This document shows, piece after piece, positions 58,350-61,623 of a stretch of 61,623 nt of DNA; the stretch's first letter is position 1; each line of letters opens with the position of its first letter. Below the pieces are notes generated by a model. That model did no database searches. It was not told where the DNA came from and was given only the letters and a program-made list of their open reading frames with translations. The translations under genes and the position numbers were made by a program. Where the stretch lies: contig JAJBSL010000016.1 in the NCBI GenBank assembly GCA_020540725.1, positions 1-61,623 on the forward strand. The letters run 5' to 3'. Source of the DNA: Lachnospiraceae bacterium EP-SM-12S-S03. GTDB taxonomy: Bacteria; Bacillota; Clostridia; Lachnospirales; Lachnospiraceae.

Positions 58350-59036
58350 ATGAAGATTAAGAAAATATTACAAAATAAAGCGCCTCAAGCTGCTATGAAA
58401 CATCTTATGTCAGATGAAATTATGGATCTGATTCATAAAAACATGAAACCTAAAGACACCATAATGGCGTACTATCGTTGTGCGATTATGGAAGTGGAAA
58501 CAAAATTTAAAGTGTTAAATGAACAGTTTTCACTGGAATATGACCGGAATCCAATAGAATCGATTAAGTCCAGGACAAAGTCAATGGAGAGTCTGGCAAA
58601 GAAAATACGGGATAAGAACATTCCCATTTCCGTAGAAGCTATTGAAGAAAGCATCAATGATATTGCAGGAGTAAGAGTGATATGCGCATTCTGCGAAGAT
58701 ATTTATATGCTAGCAGACTGTCTGCTTAAGCAGGATGATATTACACTTATAGAAATGAAAGACTATATTAAAAATCCAAAAACAAATGGGTATCGCTCTC
58801 TACATCTGATCATCTCCGTCCCGATTTTTCTGAAAGATGAGAAACGTGATATGAAAGTAGAGGTACAGTTGCGAACAATCGCCATGGATTTTTGGGCAAG
58901 CCTGGAACATAAAATCAGATATAAGAAAAACCTTTCCGAGGATTTGCAGAAGGAACTGGCTGAGGAATTACTATATTGTGCAAATCAAAGTGCAGAATTG
59001 GATATGAAAATGCAAAGGATTAGGGATAGGATATAA
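58350..59036 (+). CDS. Small alarmone (p)ppGpp synthetase, RelQ/RelP type
   Basis: 228 residues with a single RelA/SpoT synthetase domain and no HD hydrolase or regulatory region. Key pieces: ESINDIAGVRVICAF, NPKTNGYRSLHLII and KVEVQLRTIAMDFWASLEHK, which hold the catalytic Asp/Glu and the GTP-binding residues. It transfers pyrophosphate from ATP to GDP/GTP. RelQ and RelP are not separable here with confidence. Site AGGAG; strong promoter upstream. The DMT transporter starts 2 bp after its stop. Confidence 0.9.
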   Translation: MKIKKILQNKAPQAAMKHLMSDEIMDLIHKNMKPKDTIMAYYRCAIMEVETKFKVLNEQFSLEYDRNPIESIKSRTKSMESLAKKIRDKNIPISVEAIEESINDIAGVRVICAFCEDIYMLADCLLKQDDITLIEMKDYIKNPKTNGYRSLHLIISVPIFLKDEKRDMKVEVQLRTIAMDFWASLEHKIRYKKNLSEDLQKELAEELLYCANQSAELDMKMQRIRDRI

Positions 59037-59038
59037 AA

Positions 59039-59902
59039 ATGTGGATATTTTATGCAGCGGGTTCTTCCTTTTTTGCCGGAATTACCGCTATACTTGCAAA
59101 ATGCGGAATCAAAAAGACGGATTCAAATGTGGCAACCGCAATCCGGACAATTGTAGTTTTTTTGTTTTCATGGCTCATGGTATTACTTACAGATTGTGGG
59201 GATGGATTTATACAGATCAGCGGGAAAACAATGTTGTTTTTAATACTGTCTGGTCTGGCAACAGGCGCATCTTGGCTTTGCTACTTTCATGCACTGCAGA
59301 CCGGAAATGTTAATAAAGTTGTTCCTATTGATAAATCTAGTACCGTATTAACAATTCTCCTTGCATTAATCTTTCTTGGCGAAGGGTTAAGCATAGGAAA
59401 AGCGGTGGCGGTTATTTTGATTGGCGCTGGAACCATGATGATGATCACCAAAAAGAAATGTGAGCAAAAACAGGAGCAGAAAAAGGAATGGATGATTTAT
59501 GCCATACTTTCGGCAGTGTTTGCCAGCCTTACTGCGATCTTGGGAAAAATCGGTATCGAGGGTGTAGATTCCAATCTGGGAACGGCAATCCGCACTACAG
59601 TGGTTCTTTTCATGGCATGGATCATGGTAGGGGTTACTGGAAAGTATCATCAGGTCAGGAAAATTGAAAAGAACGAATTGTTTTTCATTCTATTATCTGG
59701 TCTGGCAACAGGCGCATCCTGGCTTTGTTATTACAGGGCTTTGCAGGATGGACCGGCCAGCGTTGTAGTTCCCATTGATAAGTTAAGTATTTTAGTTACG
59801 ATTTTATTTTCCTATGTCGTATTTCATGAAAAACTGTCAAAGAAATCGGTATGTGGGCTGATCTGTATTGTCGCCGGAACACTCTTGCTTGTAATCATAT
59901 AA
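59039..59902 (+). CDS. EamA/DMT transporter with near-identical internal halves
   Basis: 287 residues, ten helices in two EamA repeats joined by a Lys/Gln/Glu linker (about 140-150). The halves are unusually alike: FLILSGLATGASWLCYFHAL and FILLSGLATGASWLCYYRAL, then VVPIDKS and VVPIDKL. The DNA of these segments is also nearly identical. Translation is probably coupled to the alarmone synthetase. Substrate unknown. Confidence 0.85.
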   Translation: MWIFYAAGSSFFAGITAILAKCGIKKTDSNVATAIRTIVVFLFSWLMVLLTDCGDGFIQISGKTMLFLILSGLATGASWLCYFHALQTGNVNKVVPIDKSSTVLTILLALIFLGEGLSIGKAVAVILIGAGTMMMITKKKCEQKQEQKKEWMIYAILSAVFASLTAILGKIGIEGVDSNLGTAIRTTVVLFMAWIMVGVTGKYHQVRKIEKNELFFILLSGLATGASWLCYYRALQDGPASVVVPIDKLSILVTILFSYVVFHEKLSKKSVCGLICIVAGTLLLVII

Positions 59903-59977
59903 ATTGTTATCATCATAAAAGATAATAACTGCGATATACTAACGGAAACCGGCAAATTCTTTATAGAGGAGATAACT

Positions 59978-60460
59978 ATGGATGTGAATTTATTATCTAA
60001 AAGTTTCAAGGTTCGTAGATTAAATAAAAGAGATATAGATATGATATATGATTTAAGTTGTGAAAACAAAATCTTTTATCAATATCATCCACCATTTGTT
60101 ACAAAAGAAAGTATAGAAGAAGATTTTGATGCATTACCTCCTAATAAAAGTTATCAAGATAAATATTATTTAGGATTTTTTGATGGTGATATTCTTATTG
60201 CAATCATAGATTTAATTCTATCTTATCCAACAAAAGAAATTGCTTTCATTGGATTATTCATGACAAATATAGAATATCAAAACAAAGGGATTGGTTCAAA
60301 TATCATCAGAGATGTTTGTAGCTATTTGAAAGAAATAGGTTATAAGAGAGTTCGCCTTGGTGTCGATAAAGGGAATCCTCAAAGTTATCATTTTTGGATT
60401 AAAAATAATTTTGAAACTATTTTAGAAAACGACTATATTCTTATGGAGATAGAATTATAA
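59978..60460 (+). CDS. GNAT family N-acetyltransferase
   Basis: 160 residues with the acetyl-CoA-binding motif YQNKGIGSNIIRDVCSYLKE (about 107-126) and a C-terminal FWIKNNFET (motif B). Closest in style to RimJ/RimL-type or aminoglycoside-like GNATs, but the acceptor is unknown. The gene is visibly more AT-rich than its neighbours (TTA/AAA/ATA codons), a sign of recent transfer. Site AGGAG. Confidence 0.85.
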   Translation: MDVNLLSKSFKVRRLNKRDIDMIYDLSCENKIFYQYHPPFVTKESIEEDFDALPPNKSYQDKYYLGFFDGDILIAIIDLILSYPTKEIAFIGLFMTNIEYQNKGIGSNIIRDVCSYLKEIGYKRVRLGVDKGNPQSYHFWIKNNFETILENDYILMEIEL

Positions 60461-60498
60461 ATTCCAGCTAATATCAAAAAAACGACGAGGGGGATTTT

Positions 60499-61509
60499 AT
60501 GAAGTTTTCAAAATCAGAGAAAAAACAATTGATGATTTATGTGGCAATTGCGTTTGGCGTTACATATCTTATGGGAATTTTAATGTGGTATGGACATGTG
60601 GCAGGAAAATCATTGAACCTGTTTCCGAATGCACAAATGCTTTATCCGGCGGCAGGAGTGATAGTGCTGCTGATGGCAACAAGAAAGCGGGAGGAGATGC
60701 CAAGGCGTTTCTTTCTGTCCTATCTGGTTGTGACAGTACTTTTTATTGCAGTTACGGCGGCAAGTCTCTTTATAGAAGATAAAAGTGGTGTGCTATGGAT
60801 GACCGTATGTCAGATTTTGATTATCGGAGGAAGCGTGCTATGTGGAATTCTGCTTCTGATTGAACGGAACGAAAAGAGGATTGCATATGGGCTAAAGGGA
60901 AAAAACTGGAAGACGTCTTTTGTTTGTATCGGAGTATTTATCTTACTTTATATATTGAGGATGTTAGTGGCATATATTCTGGACGGAGATCTGAAGGGGC
61001 TGGAAAAACTTGGAACGTTCCTGGCAGACCCATTTACCTGGATCATGTTCATCAACATTGCGATTAATTTCTTTCTGTCATATCTTGCATTCTTCGGAGA
61101 AGAATATGGCTGGCGTTATTATCTTCAGCCGATGTTACAGAAACGATATGGAAAACGCATGGGTGTGATTGTGCTTGGCATTGTATGGGGATTATGGCAT
61201 TTGCCTCTGGATTTCTTTTATTACACAAGTCCGGACATGGGTCTAGCTATGACTGCATCTCAGATTGTTACGTGTATTACGCTTGGAATCTTTTTTGCCT
61301 ACGCATATATGAAGACAGAGAATATCTGGGTTCCGGTAATCCTTCATTTTATCAATAACAATCTAGTTGCACTGTTTTCTGGAGGCTATTCTGCGGATGC
61401 GCTGGAAAATCAAGTTGTAACATGGGGAAGTGTTTTGGCTGCGTTGGTGTTGGATATGGCAACTTTTGGATGGTTTTTGCTTGCAAAAGAGTTCAGAAAA
61501 GAAAACTGA
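60499..61509 (+). CDS. CPBP family intramembrane metalloprotease
   Basis: 336 residues, eight or nine helices. The Abi/CPBP motifs are present: EEYGWRYYLQPML (EExxxR, near 206-218), LWHLPLDFFYY (FxxxH-like, near 238-248) and HFINNN near 293-298. Members process prenylated or membrane proteins, or protect against bacteriocins. Site GAGGGGG. Followed by a GGGGCA / TGCCCC hairpin. Confidence 0.9.
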   Translation: MKFSKSEKKQLMIYVAIAFGVTYLMGILMWYGHVAGKSLNLFPNAQMLYPAAGVIVLLMATRKREEMPRRFFLSYLVVTVLFIAVTAASLFIEDKSGVLWMTVCQILIIGGSVLCGILLLIERNEKRIAYGLKGKNWKTSFVCIGVFILLYILRMLVAYILDGDLKGLEKLGTFLADPFTWIMFINIAINFFLSYLAFFGEEYGWRYYLQPMLQKRYGKRMGVIVLGIVWGLWHLPLDFFYYTSPDMGLAMTASQIVTCITLGIFFAYAYMKTENIWVPVILHFINNNLVALFSGGYSADALENQVVTWGSVLAALVLDMATFGWFLLAKEFRKEN

Positions 61510-61522
61510 CTTTAAATTTATT

Positions 61523-61541
61523 CAGGGGCAGATTGCCCCTG
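61523..61541 (+). terminator. Hairpin after the CPBP protease gene
   Basis: CAGGGGCA / TGCCCCTG, 8-bp perfect stem with a 3-nt loop. Only a weak T-tract follows, so termination strength is uncertain. Confidence 0.5.
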
Positions 61542-61623
61542 TCTACAAATTCTTTAGGTTAGAATCGATGATGGGGTAAACGAAAAAGCAGTTTTGACAT
61601 TCCAGTGAACTGCCCCTTCGTTT

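Noticed and set aside
1..61623. CRISPR array, prophage, intact insertion sequence, tRNA or rRNA genes
   Set aside because: I looked for regularly spaced repeats, transposase or integrase motifs, phage structural genes and cloverleaf/CCA ends and found none.

Overview
The window looks like a chromosomal segment of a spore-forming, low-to-mid GC Gram-positive anaerobe, most likely a Lachnospiraceae (Clostridia). The reasons are near-universal AGGAGG-type ribosome binding sites, sporulation genes (spoIID, a SpoIIQ-like protein, a CwlD-like amidase, a spore-type GH18 hydrolase, a DacF-type carboxypeptidase), a PerR/reverse-rubrerythrin pair typical of strict anaerobes, a T-box-controlled ileS, and many small stand-alone regulators. 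No rRNA, tRNA, CRISPR array, prophage or intact insertion sequence was seen.

Layout. 0.1-5.9 kb (minus): dCMP deaminase, upp, a TsaC/Sua5 protein fused to a phosphatase-like domain that has lost its catalytic residues, a cortex-type amidase and a GH18 protein with N-terminal RRPD repeats. 6.1-9.0 kb: mecA, a 69-residue DUF1858 redox protein whose second motif cysteine is an in-frame UGA (candidate selenoprotein), a cluster of DnaA boxes, then perR and reverse rubrerythrin with matching promoter/operator geometry. 9.1-19.3 kb: a minus-strand operon (solute-binding lipoprotein, two sugar-type ABC permeases, HlyD-like adaptor, MacB-like permease, two bPH2 proteins) with no ATPase gene, divergent from a two-component system; the two promoters carry the same site at the same spacing. 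19.3-21.9 kb: ECF S-component and a DEAD-box helicase with a roughly 240-nt leader holding two terminator-like hairpins. 22-27 kb: an unfamiliar transporter, AbgB-like and AbgA-like M20 hydrolases and a convergent regulator. 27-36.8 kb: hemolysin III, spoIIQ/spoIID, a membrane protein, glgP and ileS with its T-box. 36.8-45 kb: CDF exporter, dacF and a ChvE/MmsA/MmsB/AraR-like sugar uptake operon. 45-51 kb: UbiB kinase, phasin-like protein, diacylglycerol kinase, AgcS symporter and a KdpDE-like pair. 51-61.6 kb: DMT exporter, amidohydrolase, TetR pair, a frameshifted diguanylate cyclase, membrane proteins, a small alarmone synthetase, another DMT transporter, a GNAT and a CPBP protease.

Two families of small intergenic repeats run through the window: a 95-nt structured element ending in a terminator (21696-21790 and 54374-54468), and REP-like hairpins with the core GGGGACGTAGTA (around 28.0, 36.3 and 56.4 kb). 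The observations I rate highest are the UGA-containing DUF1858 gene, the structured helicase leader with its repeat, the ATPase-less ABC/HlyD/MacB operon with its mirrored promoters, the Sua5-pseudophosphatase fusion and the DnaA-box cluster. All functional calls rest on reading the sequence and on recalled family features; no database search was run.
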